A DNA stretch of 64,000 bases from Arachis hypogaea (GCF_003086295.3 NC_092050.1:150480699-150544698); one strand, 5' to 3'. Positions 46,395 through 58,900 are shown, counted from the stretch's first letter. Notes: generated from the sequence alone by a model not told the origin. Translations and numbers: made by a program.

Positions 46395-47834
46395 GGGTAT
46401 GTCTAAAATGAGCTCAACACTTATGTACTTATTGAATGTGCCACATTTATATAGACCATTAGATTTTTTTAGATTAAAATCAAAGGCTAATATAAAAGAA
46501 GAGCATTGATGGGCTCTAATAAATACAGAATATCATAGTACATAAATAAATATTTTAAATGACAATACTTTAATACACAATACTTTAAATGACAACATAA
46601 TCTTTTATTCTTAAATAATTAAATATAAAATATATAAATACAAAATATCTAAATATTTTTATTTATTAAAATTAATTATTATGCAAAATTTTTTATAATA
46701 TTAAAAAATTATATTAAAATAATATTTTAAACTGTAACATAAAAATATAAAATTATTAAAATTTTATTTTATATTACTTGATAAATAATTCAATTATTAT
46801 ATTCAAAATTTATTACCTAACTACTTTTATTAAAATATATAATATAATTTTTCATAAAAATATTTTTAAAATATAATTTATTTAAAATATTATATATAAT
46901 ACATGATATATATACGTTGATTATACAATCTTATATATACGTAAATTATATTTTTAATGACATAATAATACACGTAAATGTATATATATAAAAAAATTTA
47001 CTCTTATCAGTATATAGGAATTAAATTCGTACCTAATGAATAAATTATTATAAAAAAAAATAAATTTGATAAAATAATTCTATAAAGATTTTTTTTATTT
47101 CATTTTTTTCAGCACACTACCCAAATCAAACTCTCACAGTGAAGTGAAGTATGCTGAAGAAAACCAAACAGGGCTTAAGGATCAATTAAACTGGCATTAT
47201 TCGATATAGAAGTATCTGAAATGTGTTAAATAAAATTAATAGTCTAATAAGTAATAACTAACTAATTACTATTAACCTATATATAATAAAATATAATTTA
47301 TTTAAAATATTATATATATATATAGATTATACAATTCTATATATAAGTAAATTATATTTTAAAAATATTTTTATGGAAAATTATATTATATACTTTAATA
47401 AAAGTAGTTAGTTAATAAATTTTGAATATAATAATCGAATTATTTATCAAGTAATATAAAATAAAATTTTAATAATTTTATATTTTTATGTTACAGTTTA
47501 AAATATTATTTTAATATAATTTTTTAATATTATAAAAAAAATTTACATAATAATTAATTTTAATAAATAAAAATATTTAGATATTTTGTATTTATATATT
47601 TTATATTTAATTATTTAAGAATAAAAGATTATGTTGCTATTTAAAGTATTGTGTATTAAAGTATTGTTATTTAAAGCATTTATTTATGTACTATGATATT
47701 CTGTATTTATTAGAGCCCATCAATACTCTTCTTTTATATTAGCCTTTGATTTTAATCTAAACAAATCTAATGGTCTATATAAATATGGCACATTCAATAA
47801 GCACATAAGTGTTGAGCTCATTTTAGACATACCC
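46395..47834. mobile_element. Foldback MULE-like element (inner), 1440 bp
   Basis: Ends GGGTATGTCTAAAATGAGC and the exact inverse GCTCATTTTAGACATACCC, arms of about 500 bp. Flanked by identical 9-bp GTCTAAAAC (46386-46394 and 47835-47843), which is itself part of the terminal repeat of the outer element. It therefore jumped into the end of a sister element. Confidence 0.88.
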
Positions 47835-48586
47835 GTCTAAAACGAGCACAACAATTATGTGCTTATTGGATGCGCCACATTTATATAGACTATTAGATTT
47901 AATTAGATGAAAATCAAAGGCTAATATGAAAGAAGAGCATTGATGGACTCTAATAAATACAGAATATCCTAGTACATAAATAAATGATTTAAATGGCAAT
48001 ACTTTAATACGCAATACTTTAAATGGCGAATGAATCTTTTATTCTTAAATAATTAAATATAAAATATATAAATACAAAAATATGAGTATTTTTTATTCAA
48101 TAAAATTAACTATTATACAATAAATTTTTATAATATTAAAAAATTATATTAAAATAAAATTTTAAACTGTAACATAAAAATATAAAATAATTAAAATTTT
48201 ATTTTATATTACTTGACAAATAATTAGATTATTATACTAAAAAATTTATTAATTAACTAATTTTGTTAAAAATATTATTATATAAAATATTTTTCATCAA
48301 AATATTTTAAAAATATAATTTATTTAAAATATTATATATAATACATAAAAATATTAACCTTTTTTTCATTTTTTTCAATTTTTTTTTAGAAAAACGGAAT
48401 AAAAATAATATAGTTCTAAATACATGCCTATCACATTATATATTTACTTATATTAGTAAGACCTAAATTAATCAAGCTTACGTAATTAAAAATATAAAAC
48501 ATATAAATAATATGTGCGTAAAAAGTAATCTTTTTTAATATATTTGTATTTACTTTAAACTATATTTAAATCAATAAATTAGTTGT

Positions 48587-48589
<3 letters not shown>

Positions 48590-48631
<42 letters not shown>
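48590..48631. repeat. (TA)n microsatellite
   Basis: About 21 uninterrupted AT/TA units inside the outer foldback element, the longest perfect dinucleotide run in the window. A second, shorter run is at 49329-49350. Confidence 0.9.
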
Positions 48632-48635
<4 letters not shown>

Positions 48636-50103
48636 CTCTTTTAATTTTTGGATATTTAGTTGTTACAAATATAAATACAATTTTATTTCTTGTTTTAGTA
48701 TTATTTTTAATATTTTTAATATCTCCGGTGTAAAGCTCTTTTGTAAAGAAAATATATTCTTGCAATTAGAAGAAAAACTACAAAATAACATTAGTATAAT
48801 AAGTGGTTACATTTGTAATGTTTTACAAATGGAAACAAAGTAGTTATTATACCTAATTGAATTTGATCAAAAATCTATTTTCAAGAAATATTAAAAACTA
48901 CATTAAAACTTGGGAAGCACAACAAAATAAAATATCAATGAAAAAATAAATAAATTTTCATCAAAATATTTTAAAAATATAATTTATTTAAAATATTATA
49001 TATAATACATGAAAATATTAATCTTTTTTATTTTTTTTTTAATTTTTTTAGAAAAACGGAATAAAAAATAATATAATTCTAAATACATACCTATCACATT
49101 ATATATTTACTTATATTAGTAAGACCTAAACTAATCAAACTTACATAATTAAAAATATAAAACATATAAATACAAAAAATAAATATTTTTTATTTATTAA
49201 AATTAACATTTAAAGTTTCATATATAATATTTAAAATTATATATTTATAATAAGATCATTTTTTATTTTTATTATTTTCAAGTATCTTTTTATTGTTTTA
49301 GTTAAATTTTTTATTCTCTAATTCGACTATATATATATATATATATATATGAAAAATTAGTGTAAATATCATAATATTTTCAAAATATTTTTTTGTATTT
49401 AAATATATTATATTTTTAATTACGTAAATTTGATTAGTTTAGGTCTTACTAATATAAGCAAATATGTAATATGATAGGCATGTTTTTAGAATTATATTAT
49501 TTATTCTGTTTTTAAAAAAAATTAAAAAGAATAAAAAGGTTAATATTTTCATGTATTATATATAATATTTTAAATAAATTATATTTTTAAAATATTTTGA
49601 TGAAAAATTATATTATATAATAATATGTTTAATAAAATTAGTTAGATAATAAATTTTGAATATAATCATCTAATTATTTATCAAGTAATATAAAATAAAA
49701 TTTTAATTATTTTATATTTTTATGTTACAGTTTAAAATTTTATTTTAATATAATTTTTTAATATCATAAAAATTTCTTGCATAATAATTAATCTTACTAA
49801 ATAAAAAATACTCATATTTTTATATTTATATGTTTTATATTTAATTATTTAAGAATAAAAGATTCTGTTATCTTTTAAAGTATTGTGTATTAAAGTATTA
49901 TTACCATTTAAAGTATTTATTTATGTACTAAGATATTCTATATTTATTAGAGTCCATCAATGCTCTTCTTTCATATTAGCCTTTGATTTTCGTATAATCA
50001 AATCTAATGGTTTATATAAATATGGCGCATCCAATAAGCACATAATTATTGTGCTCGTTTTAGACATACCATTTCCTCAATCACCATGTATTAAATAATT
50101 TTC

Positions 50104-50287
50104 TAAACCAACTTTGGTTGGTTGAGTGGTAAGCTCACTCGTTCATTTAAGCAAGTGTCGGAATTTAAATTTTGTCTTGTGCACGTAGTAATTTATTGGC
50201 CACCGCCAGACCTTTAAATAGAGTTCAAATCCGCGACAAATTAGTCCATGACCTGTCAGATTAGGAGATACCATGAGAAATAAAAAA
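50104..50287 (+). mobile_element. SINE, family B (184 bp)
   Basis: tRNA-like head with GGTTGGTTGAGTGGTAAGCT (A-box-like) and AGAGTTCAAATCCGCG (B-box-like), then a body ending GAGAAATAAAAAAAAA. Direct repeats of AAATAATTTTC flank it (50093-50103 and 50288-50298). Related degenerate copies lie at 10815-10955 and 63020-63200. Confidence 0.75.
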
Positions 50288-50524
50288 AAATAATTTTCCA
50301 ACATCAAATTTTGTTTTATAATTATGAATTATATTCAACTTGTTAAATTTTAAAACACTATGCATCAAACAAATATACTAACTAATTTTTATTATTATTT
50401 AATAAATCTCAACTTTACTAATTTATTTTAAATACTTCAATCATTCCAATTATTCTGATTAACTCAATAATCATTAAAAATTATTAAAACTGAATTAAAT
50501 CAAACTTCAATAAAAAAAATCAAA

Positions 50525-50985
50525 CCTCCGGCGAGCAGATTTGGCTGCATTTCTAGGCAATTCAGGGACGTCTCCGGCAAGCAGAGACACTCGGATCCAG
50601 CAGTAGCAGCGTGGCCTCAGTTAGCTCCAGTGGCGGCGACGGTGTACTCCAACGGTGGTAGTTCCGGTGAACATGGAAGACGCAGATCGCGGCAGTGGCG
50701 GAGCAGAGCAGGAGAAGCAACGACAGCAGCTCCGACGGACGTCCTTCGGCGAGCTCTCCCTCCCTTCGAACCAAATGGCGGCAGCGATGGAGCTCGGAGG
50801 CGGCAGAGGCTCCAATCGGCCGGAGCAGCTTCCATCCTCCTCCGTCGCAGTCCTGTTCTCCTCGGCGTCTTTCTCTCTCTCTCTCTCTCTTGCACCCTCC
50901 TCCTTCTTCCCCTGTTCATCGTTCCCTCTGATTCTGTCTCGCGTTCTCTTCTTCTTTCTTTATTGTTTTTAATACGCAGTTAGTG
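50525..50985. other. GC-rich, low-complexity island
   Basis: Abrupt GC-rich block in AT-rich DNA, with CGGCGAGCAG and GGCGGCGACGG motifs and a (CT)n run at 50873-50889. Open frames exist on both strands in several frames, as expected from composition. None has a recognisable domain, so I do not call a gene. It may be part of an unrecognised repeat. Confidence 0.5.
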
Positions 50986-50999
50986 AATAATATTTAAAA

Positions 51000-52790
51000 A
51001 AGAGGAATGCTAGGGCCAACAACTTTTGTGATATGTAGTCATCAAATAACCATTAATAATACTAAATACTGATAAAAGTTTGAAAATAATAAATGATGCT
51101 AAATTTTGAATTTTCTCTTAATTATCAATTTAAAAGTTTTAACTAATGTTGCAAGATCAGCAGCAACATAAGGTCTTATACCAGCTAATTTTTTTTATAT
51201 GAAAAAAATTTTGGTGTAATATTCAACTATTAAATTTTATGGTAATTTTTTTTAATAATATATCCTCTTGTATTAACAATACACTTTTTTTTGTAATGTA
51301 TATTTTAAAAATATACAATACAAAAGGTATATTATTCTACTCTCACAATTTTAAAAAATACTATAAAATTCAATAATTAGGTATTACACTAAAATTATAT
51401 TAATATGTAAAAAAATAAACTTCCTATACTACTTTACCAGTCAGTTTATCAAACAGAAATATGACATTTTATATATTTTAAATAAAATTTTATATATAAT
51501 TATTTTTATGTAAAATTAATAATTAAAAATTATTAAATAATAATTTTATTAAATATATTAAATTATTTAATAATTATTAGCTATTAAATTTATATAAAAG
51601 TAATTTTATATGAGTTTTCACTCTATATTTATTGTATTATCTTATTGTTGTTGCACCTAATGGTCTTTTTGATAAAAGAATAAAAGAAAATTATTTTAGT
51701 ATTTATAAAGAAATATTGTTAGGATTAGGATATATGGTAAGTGTAGTAATGTATATGAATCTAAAGAATTTTTTTTAAGAGGGAAAGTGAATAAAAAGAA
51801 AGATTTTAATTAAATTTTTGAAAAAAATACATTATATATACCATATTTTATTTTTTTTTATTGTCAAAAAAGGTAATCTTTAATTTTTATTAAAAAACAC
51901 TTTTTATCATGTGCGTGTTACCCATGAATCTAAAGTAGTTAAGTTAGTTAGTAATGCTACAATTGATATTGGTGAGTAGTGGCTTTTTTGATAAAGTAAT
52001 GCAAAGAAATTAATTTTTATCAGCTAATTAATATCAGATAATTTTTTAAAATTATTTTATTTATTTTAAATTTTAAATTATTAACTCTAAATGTTAAATT
52101 ATAAATTCTAAATTTTAAATTTTAAAAATTAAAAAAAAATTAGAATTAAAAAATATAATATTAACTAACTAAAACTTAGTTTTCTATACTTTCTTCTCTT
52201 GGTATATAAAATCTATTAATTAGTTCTCTCTTATCTCTATTATATATAATAAAATATAATATAATAATATACAATTTGGGTATTTCTATTGGATTGGTTT
52301 AAAAAATTAAATTAAAAAAATCCAATCTAATACAATTTATTGTGATTTTGGTCGCCTTTTAATTTGGATTGATGGAATTAGATAGGATTTAAGATAATTG
52401 TGCTATTTATCACTATATATGGTTGAAGAATAAATTCCTTACACCATTCACATCATATCAGTTATATGCCTTAGTTAATTATTGCTTAATAGGATAATTT
52501 GTTTGTAATAAAGTCGAGCATATTATAATTATTTTTGTAAATAAGTAGAAAGAATGTTCAAATATTATATAGTTATATATAATTTAACCAATAACATTTA
52601 CAATAACAATATTCATACATTAAATACTTTTGAGACAAATATATATAAAATACAATTATTATTAATTAATTATATTTTATATTATTTTTAATTAATAAAA
52701 AAAATTAAAGAAAATACGCATTGATTGTTAAAAAATATTAATGTCAATATAATATCTATTATAATAAAGAATGTATGCTAAGCATTTTCA
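51000..52790. other. AT-rich intergenic DNA with a half MITE
   Basis: No gene seen. 51005-51035 (GGAATGCTAGGGCCAACAAC) matches one end of the MITE at 52797-52960, so it is a truncated relative. Confidence 0.5.
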
Positions 52791-52796
52791 ACTGAG

Positions 52797-52960
52797 GAAT
52801 GCTAAGGGGCCAGTAATTTTAGTGTTTTGTAACCATCAATTGACTATCAATAGTGTTTTTAATGATGTGAGATTATATTTAATGGTGGGAGATCACTCAC
52901 TTTTGTTTTGATAGTTAAGTGCTTGCCAGAAAACACAAAAGTTGCTGGCCCTAGACTTTT
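52797..52960. mobile_element. Short MITE (about 165 bp)
   Basis: Left end TGCTAAGGGGCCAGTAATTT is mirrored by CAAAAGTTGCTGGCCCTAGA at the right, with GTGTTTTG/AAAACAC and GACTATC/GATAGTTAAG segments further in. The target duplication is not clear. Confidence 0.6.
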
Positions 52961-53258
52961 TCTTTTCGAATATTTATTAGGGTAAAATTGTAAACTATCG
53001 AGAAAAAAAATTAGTGTAAAATTATAAACACAAACCAAATGAAAACACTTTATTGATTATATATATATTACACACTGTACTTCAACAACTCATAATAAGT
53101 GTGGTACTGCATTTTATTACAATGTATGAAGGCTTAACTCTTAAAGAAATAAACAAATATTGCACTCATAATTTCTAACATTATTAAAACTTAATTAAAG
53201 ACAAGACAAGAAAAGTAAACAATAATTATATGCATGACCAGTCCCAGATTCCACTTAA

Positions 53259-56255
53259 TTACCACTTGAGCTTTGATGGGAAATACTGCAAAGAAAGAAA
53301 ACAAAATAACAAAATGATTTTACTAATATGTATATGGATTGAAATACAGTAAGATACAGGAAAAAAAATAAAATAAAAAATTATTATATTACGTACCTTC
53401 TCAATAAGAGATAAATAGTATGGTTTAACTTTTTCAACATCAATTAAAACATTGCTCTTGCTGTACAGATCATATTTGCTGCGTAATAGAATAATGTAAT
53501 AATTAATAACCAGTTATAAGATAAAATCATATATACAAGTCTATTTGCTAAAATTAATTAGAAACTAAAATAATAATAAAAAGAAAACTATATATAGCTC
53601 ACTGGAATATGTGAAGCCACTTCAAATTTTCAACATCCTCTTCACGGTACAAGTGTTTATATGCCCCAGTTTGGAATAAAGCTGTCAGATTATTACATAT
53701 ACAAAATTATTAAATTAAAGTCGTATTTTTGTAATTTATTATTTTTAAGAAGATATATTAAATAATTCTTACGATGAAAGGAGTGATAGCGGATAATGAA
53801 CAATGCCACAGGAGGTAAGTTGTTGCTATTTCCCTTAGCAACCTACACAAATAATATTATTGCTATAATTATTAGATATTATTGAATCAAACAAAATTAA
53901 ATATTTTACAAATTTGAAGAGACGTTTAGTTTTTTTTTTTTTTTTTTTAAATTCATGCATATTTAATTTGTTGGACTCATCACTCACCAAATACATGTAT
54001 TCATCATGTCCCCAAGACATGATAACATTGTCTAATCCACATCCTTCGGTATAAATCCCATTTTTAGTGTTATAAGCAGGGTTGTTGTTATCTGGATTGT
54101 TCTTAAAATACTGCATATAGAGAAGAAAATATTGTGAGCTGACTAATAATATTGTTCTTAATAATTTTCTTGTGTGTTGAGAAAATTAAATAAGATTTTA
54201 CCTTGTGGTGAGTGTTTGCTTCATCAAAAGCACAGCCAAGAGGAAATGAATCTCCTGCAATAATAAATATCATTTTTTTTGTGTTAGTAAATAGTTCGTT
54301 AAAGTCTATTGTTGGGTCCTTTTTTCAGGGAATTTAAAAAAAAAAAAAAGTATTTGAATGGGTTTTTATGTATGATTAGGTGTAATATTATAAAATGTTA
54401 TTTTATATTAGAAAGTAGTTAATTAAAGGAACAATACTCACCAACTACAGCCCATTGAGGAAGCTCACCAAAATTTGGAAGGAGGAGAACCTTTCCAAGA
54501 TCTATAATTAAACCAACAAATTAAGAGTAAGTTAATGATTTTTGAGATGAAATTTTAATATATTACTTTATTTTATTTATTATCATTCACTTCAAAAATC
54601 GAACAATATTGAAAGACTAGCAAATTTTATTATTTTTTATTAATATTTGGTCAACAAAAATATTTTTATACTAAATTTTTAACTATAATTTTAAATTTTA
54701 AATTCTAAGAGTATAAAAAAAAAATGTTAACTCAAAATATTGATAAAATGTGTTGACTCCTAAATATTTTTATTTAAAATTTGATACATTGAATTAATAA
54801 TGACATACCAAATTTGTACTATATACAATAAAATGTAGCAAGATAAACATTATATATAAGTCATACATGTGCTAAGAATAATACCATGAATAAGAGCAGT
54901 CAAATGCAACCAATCTTCATTTGGATAGTCTTTTCTAGCAGCTTCAGCAGATTGAAAAGCATGTTGAATTTGAGATTCTTCTAAATCAGGATCACTTGCA
55001 TCGACGATTCCTTCAAGAAGTTCACAACACTCCCATATGCCCATTTCCGCCTTGTTCAACTTTCCATACTCGGCTCTCATCTTCTTGGCCTATAATAATT
55101 AATTAAAAAGTTTGCATATATCATGCATGTGTGAGAAGTCATATATATATATCTTAACAATTATATCCTTTTGACATTGATGGGAAGAAGATTAATGGCT
55201 GGCTTACAAATTCATAAGTTTGGTTGGTGTGTTGTAATTTGTAGAATTCCTCCACAGACTTTTGCCTTGCGCTTTCACCATGATAGTTTCTGTTTTTGTA
55301 GAATAAGAAGAGAGAAATAAATAAATAAATAAATAAAATGTTATGTTTAACTCTAATTAATTAAAATTGTCAAAATGGGTCTATTTAGCCAATTTAAACT
55401 TGGTCCATTTAAGCTAGTGGGTTATACGAGCTAACATGTTTAATTTTTGTTCAATTACATGCTTCATATTTTAGGTTTGGATTGTTTATGAATATAGCGG
55501 ATTATATATGAGCTAGTCGGATTTTTGTTGGGGAAAAAAAATTGGACTCAAAAGTAAAAAAAATAAAAAAATATTTGACAAAAAATAACTATTTTTGGAA
55601 AAAAAATTATAAATGTTTTTTTTTTATATTGGATTAACTTGTGTTTAGTTGTTTTTAGTGGGTTGATCAAATTTTTGGATCACATCAGAACAGAAATTGA
55701 AAATCAGCTGCAATTATTTGAAAATACAAAATAATTTAAACGACCGTTAATTTTTTAGATTAATCGACTAATTTGTTTAATGTCACATTTTCATGAGTCT
55801 AATTTTAAAAGTAAAAATTCATTCGTTTAAGTTGAATAATCAGACTGACTTTTTTTTTATCAAAGGTATGAGACTCATACCCGCAACCTCATAATTAAAT
55901 ATGTGGAGACTATGTCATTTGAACTATAACTCATTGGCAATAACCAGACTGACTTGCATTGACGAATTTTATCATTTTAATGGCCCTAATTGCAATGCAC
56001 ATATAATATAACACATTTTTATATATAATAGATATAAAAGAATAAGTGAAATAAATATGAAAAGACTTAATATGGAGACCTAAAAGAGCGGCCATAAGAG
56101 TTGATTTGAGGGGCTTTGAATCCATCTTCTGAGAGGGGCTTAGGCAACGGAAATCCACCATCTAAGACCAACTCATTTCTCATTTGCTCATCAATTCTCT
56201 CTTGATGAGCTTCTGCCATTGTTGATAGCTCTGGTTGCTCAATGAGGATAGTCAT
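53259..56255 (-). CDS. MIOX: myo-Inositol oxygenase
   Basis: Ten exons on the minus strand: 56255-56080, 55289-55208, 55089-54885, 54501-54442, 54254-54202, 54110-53988, 53842-53773, 53681-53603, 53478-53397 and 53285-53259, giving 318 aa. The enzyme cleaves myo-inositol with O2 to D-glucuronate, feeding UDP-glucuronate and cell-wall sugars (and a proposed ascorbate route) in the cytosol. All six di-iron ligands of the family are in place: H129 (IQHAFQSAE), H154 and D155 (LIHDLGKV), H227 (SWGHDEYMY), H253 (RYHSF) and D286 (HKYDLYSKS). The C-terminus YFPSKLKW is the plant consensus. Start: [11 protein letters not shown] fits plant MIOX N-termini, whereas the upstream in-frame ATG at 56309 would add a hydrophobic leader unlike the family. 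No damage. Confidence 0.95.
55852..55938 (-). mobile_element. Minimal tRNA-like SINE, family A copy 1
   Basis: Minus-strand GCCAATGAGTTATAGTTCAA...GGTTGCGGGTATGAGTCTC, same length and layout as the copies at 57645 and 58803. Flanked by AATAATCAGACTGACTT (55835-55851) and AATAACCAGACTGACTT (55939-55955), one mismatch. It lies in intron 1 of the MIOX gene, on the same strand as the gene. Confidence 0.85.
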
Positions 56256-56374
56256 ATTTTCTGTGTTTGGGAATATAATAATAAGAAAAGCCAGAAAACA
56301 ATGAAGCAATGAAGTTAATTAAATAATCAAATCTCTATGAAATGTTTGTGATAAGATATGTAATCGTAGAGGGG

Positions 56375-56383
56375 ATATATATA
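56375..56383 (-). promoter_or_regulatory. MIOX: Candidate TATA box of the MIOX gene
   Basis: On the minus strand GGCTATATATATCCCC lies about 120 bp upstream of the ATG at 56255, a normal spacing for a plant TATA box plus 5' UTR. Confidence 0.6.
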
Positions 56384-56558
56384 GCCACTCTGGTTCCTGA
56401 ATCATGCAAATAAAACAGTTATTCCGTACGTTTCAACTTTCAACTACATGTGTTTTGAGTTTTAAGTTTTAAAAATGTTTAAATAAATAAAATATAATTA
56501 TTATATATTCTTTTTTATTTTACGTACATTATTAATATGTATGTGAGTATTGTCTTAA

Positions 56559-56700
56559 GGTGAAAATTTAGGTACAGGCGACTTCACGTGAAGTTGATAG
56601 CTGACAGCCATTAAATAAAAATTTAGTCAAATCAGTCAAATCATCTAACGGCTCTCAACTATCAACTTCACGTGAAGTCGACTGCACCTGAGTTTTCACC
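56559..56700. mobile_element. 142-bp MITE upstream of MIOX, 9-bp target duplication
   Basis: Ends GGTGAAAATTTAGGTACAGG and the inverse of GCACCTGAGTTTTCACC, with inner arms each containing ACTTCACGTGAAGTTGA or its inverse. Flanks are identical TTGTCTTAA (56550-56558 and 56701-56709). The 9-bp duplication points to the Mutator superfamily. It begins about 300 bp upstream of the MIOX start codon. Confidence 0.9.
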
Positions 56701-56709
56701 TTGTCTTAA

Positions 56710-57626
56710 ATATTTTCTTAATTTAGTTGGACGTAAACAATTGAAAATATCTTTAAAAATAATATATTTTTAAAAATATAATTATTTATATATTTTTTTA
56801 TTAGTTTAAATTTGTGTGAGAATAATCTCATGATAAGTTATCACTTAACAGAACTTTTATGATCGAAAACTTTATATTTCAATTTTTGTTGAACCGAAAA
56901 AAAAATATAAGATAAATAATAAAAAAAAAACTAAGAAATGTCTATACAAAATTTACGTAAATATAAAAAAAGGCATTTTTGTGTGAAGAGACATGATAGA
57001 TAAATAATTATTTGTGTATTTTTTGTACTGATATTTAATATTTTTAAAAATAATTTTATTACAAAATTTGTAATATATGTTTATAGGAAAATATTAACAT
57101 ACACTTTTTAAGAGTAAAAAGATATATCTAAATATATTAATGAATTAAAATGACCATTTATCTTAAGATGAATGGAATAATTATTAATTTGAATACACTG
57201 CTTATCTGATATGATAAGTTTATTGCAAATGATCTGACTGACCATTTCATACTGTAAATAAAAAAAAAAAAATTGATATTTGTGTCACGTGATGGTTATC
57301 ACTTATGACTTGCTTGACTATCCAAACATAAATAGATAAACAAAATCTTCTTATTTAATTACTCAACTCGAGTTCCTTGTTTTTAATTAATTATTATTAC
57401 TACTTTTTTAATATATTAAAAAAATATTTATTTAATGTTAAGATTTTAATTTAATAAAATTTTATTATAAATATATTTTATATTAAAAATAACATTTTTA
57501 AATTAAAAATGACATTACTAATTTTAAAATATTAACAGCTAATATAACAATTATTTAAGGAGGAAAGAAATAATACATAACAATATAAGCTAAGTTCAAG
57601 AATATAAAATTTAATTAGCATGTTCT
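56710..57626. other. AT-rich intergenic DNA
   Basis: Nothing recognisable beyond A/T runs. Confidence 0.5.
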
Positions 57627-57644
57627 TAAAAACATATATTAAAA

Positions 57645-57727
57645 GCCAATGAGTAATAGCTCAAATGGCATAGTCTCCCCATACTCAATTAAGAGGTTGC
57701 GGGTTCGAGTCTCCTATCTTTGGTATA
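57645..57727 (+). mobile_element. Minimal tRNA-like SINE, family A copy 2 (youngest)
   Basis: 83 bp starting GCCAATGAGTAATAGCTCAA, with an A-box-like TAGCTCAAATGG, a B-box GGGTTCGAGTCTC and end CTATCTTTGGTATA. Flanked by a perfect 18-bp target duplication TAAAAACATATATTAAAA (57627-57644 and 57728-57745). There is almost no body or poly(A) tail beyond the tRNA-like part. Confidence 0.88.
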
Positions 57728-57745
57728 TAAAAACATATATTAAAA

Positions 57746-58789
57746 ACTTAAAGTATGTATTTTTTATAGGTAAATTCTATCTAATTTTTTCTAAAATAAA
57801 AGATAATAAATTATCTCTTTAACATGTTTAATAATTATTGAATGAAATTGATTGACTTATCATGATTAATTTTAATTTTTTATTTAATCTAAATTTTTTT
57901 TAAATTATAAAAATTATTAGACATCAAATTTTTTTAAAACTCTCCATAAATTAGAGAGAGAAGGGATTATATATATATAATACTACATAAAAATCAAAGA
58001 AGTTAAAAAAAAAGAGACGATGATAATCAAATTTAATTTCTCCTTGCCTATATGGTAGGATTTGATAAAAAAAAAAAGTGAATATAAGAAGTAATTGATA
58101 AATATAAATATATAAAAAAATAGTTAATAATATTAATGATAAATCATGTACAGTAGTACTTTCTCTTGATGTTAAGATAAAATGACACAAATAAAATTTT
58201 TATTGGTTTTTAATCTCAAAAGTTTATCAAAAATTTTATTTGTTCTTTTTTTTTTTTGAAATTTTTTTATTGTGTAATTAAAATTACCAAATATAAATTT
58301 TCTAATAATTTTTATAAATTACAAAAAAATTATACCTTAGTTAATTAGTTAGTTTGATTATTATAAATTAAGTTAAATTAAGACCAATAAATAATGGTGA
58401 ATAGAAATATCAAATATGGATCCGCAGCCAGCATGGAATGATAAGAACGTTGGAATATTTATGAGATGCAAAGTCAGCACCACGCAGTATAAGCAATAAC
58501 GTGTGGGGCTTAGATTTTTTAGTACGAGGACAAAACGGTCAAAACCTCTGACTCAGTGACTCGATGCCACCTTTCATCCAACAGTGGCAAGTTGAAAATA
58601 CTTCATGGATCCATGATAAAAATAGTAGGATTATGCAAAACAGTTAAAGAATCCATGATCAAATAAAATTTTGTAATAATACAATCTTTATCTCCTTTTC
58701 TAATTTCTTGATTAAGAAAAATGGTTATATGAACTTAATAAATTATTCCACACATATATAATTGTTTTAAAAAAAAATCGTAATACGTA
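57746..58789. other. AT-rich intergenic DNA
   Basis: No gene or transposon end recognised. 58430-58600 is less AT-rich but has no open frame of note. Confidence 0.45.
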
Positions 58790-58802
58790 CTTATCCATTT
58801 TT

Positions 58803-58887
58803 TTTTTAACCGAAGATAGGAGACTCGAACACGCAACCTCTTAATTGAGTATGAGAAGACTATGCCATTTGATCTATTACTCATTGG
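58803..58887 (-). mobile_element. Minimal tRNA-like SINE, family A copy 3
   Basis: Minus-strand GCCAATGAGTAATAGATCAA...GGTTGCGTGTTCGAGTCTCC followed by CTATCTTCGGTT and a short A run. Flanked by CTTATCCATTTTT (58790-58802 and 58888-58900), 13 bp. Confidence 0.85.
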
Positions 58888-58900
58888 CTTATCCATTTTT

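Larger units (their letters stand above)
46380..50071. mobile_element. Foldback MULE-like element (outer), about 2.24 kb without its insert
   Basis: Flanked by identical 9-bp TTTCCTCAA (46371-46379 and 50072-50080). Ends GGGTATGTCTAAAACG at the left and, read inwards from the right, TGGTATGTCTAAAACGAGC. Its left terminal repeat is split at 46394 by a related element (46395-47834) and resumes at 47835. Arms run about 47835-48500 and 49390-50071 in inverted orientation. An extra direct copy of part of the arm (about 48955-49160 against 48288-48500) sits in the centre. No coding sequence. Confidence 0.85.

Noticed and set aside
50562..50983. Six overlapping open frames on both strands of the GC-rich block
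   Set aside because: No domain, frames open in most phases because of composition, Ser/Arg/Leu-biased products; no splice or family support.
55852..58887. tRNA genes
   Set aside because: The three sequences have A/B boxes but poor tRNA pairing expectation, and each is flanked by target-site duplications, so they are SINE copies.
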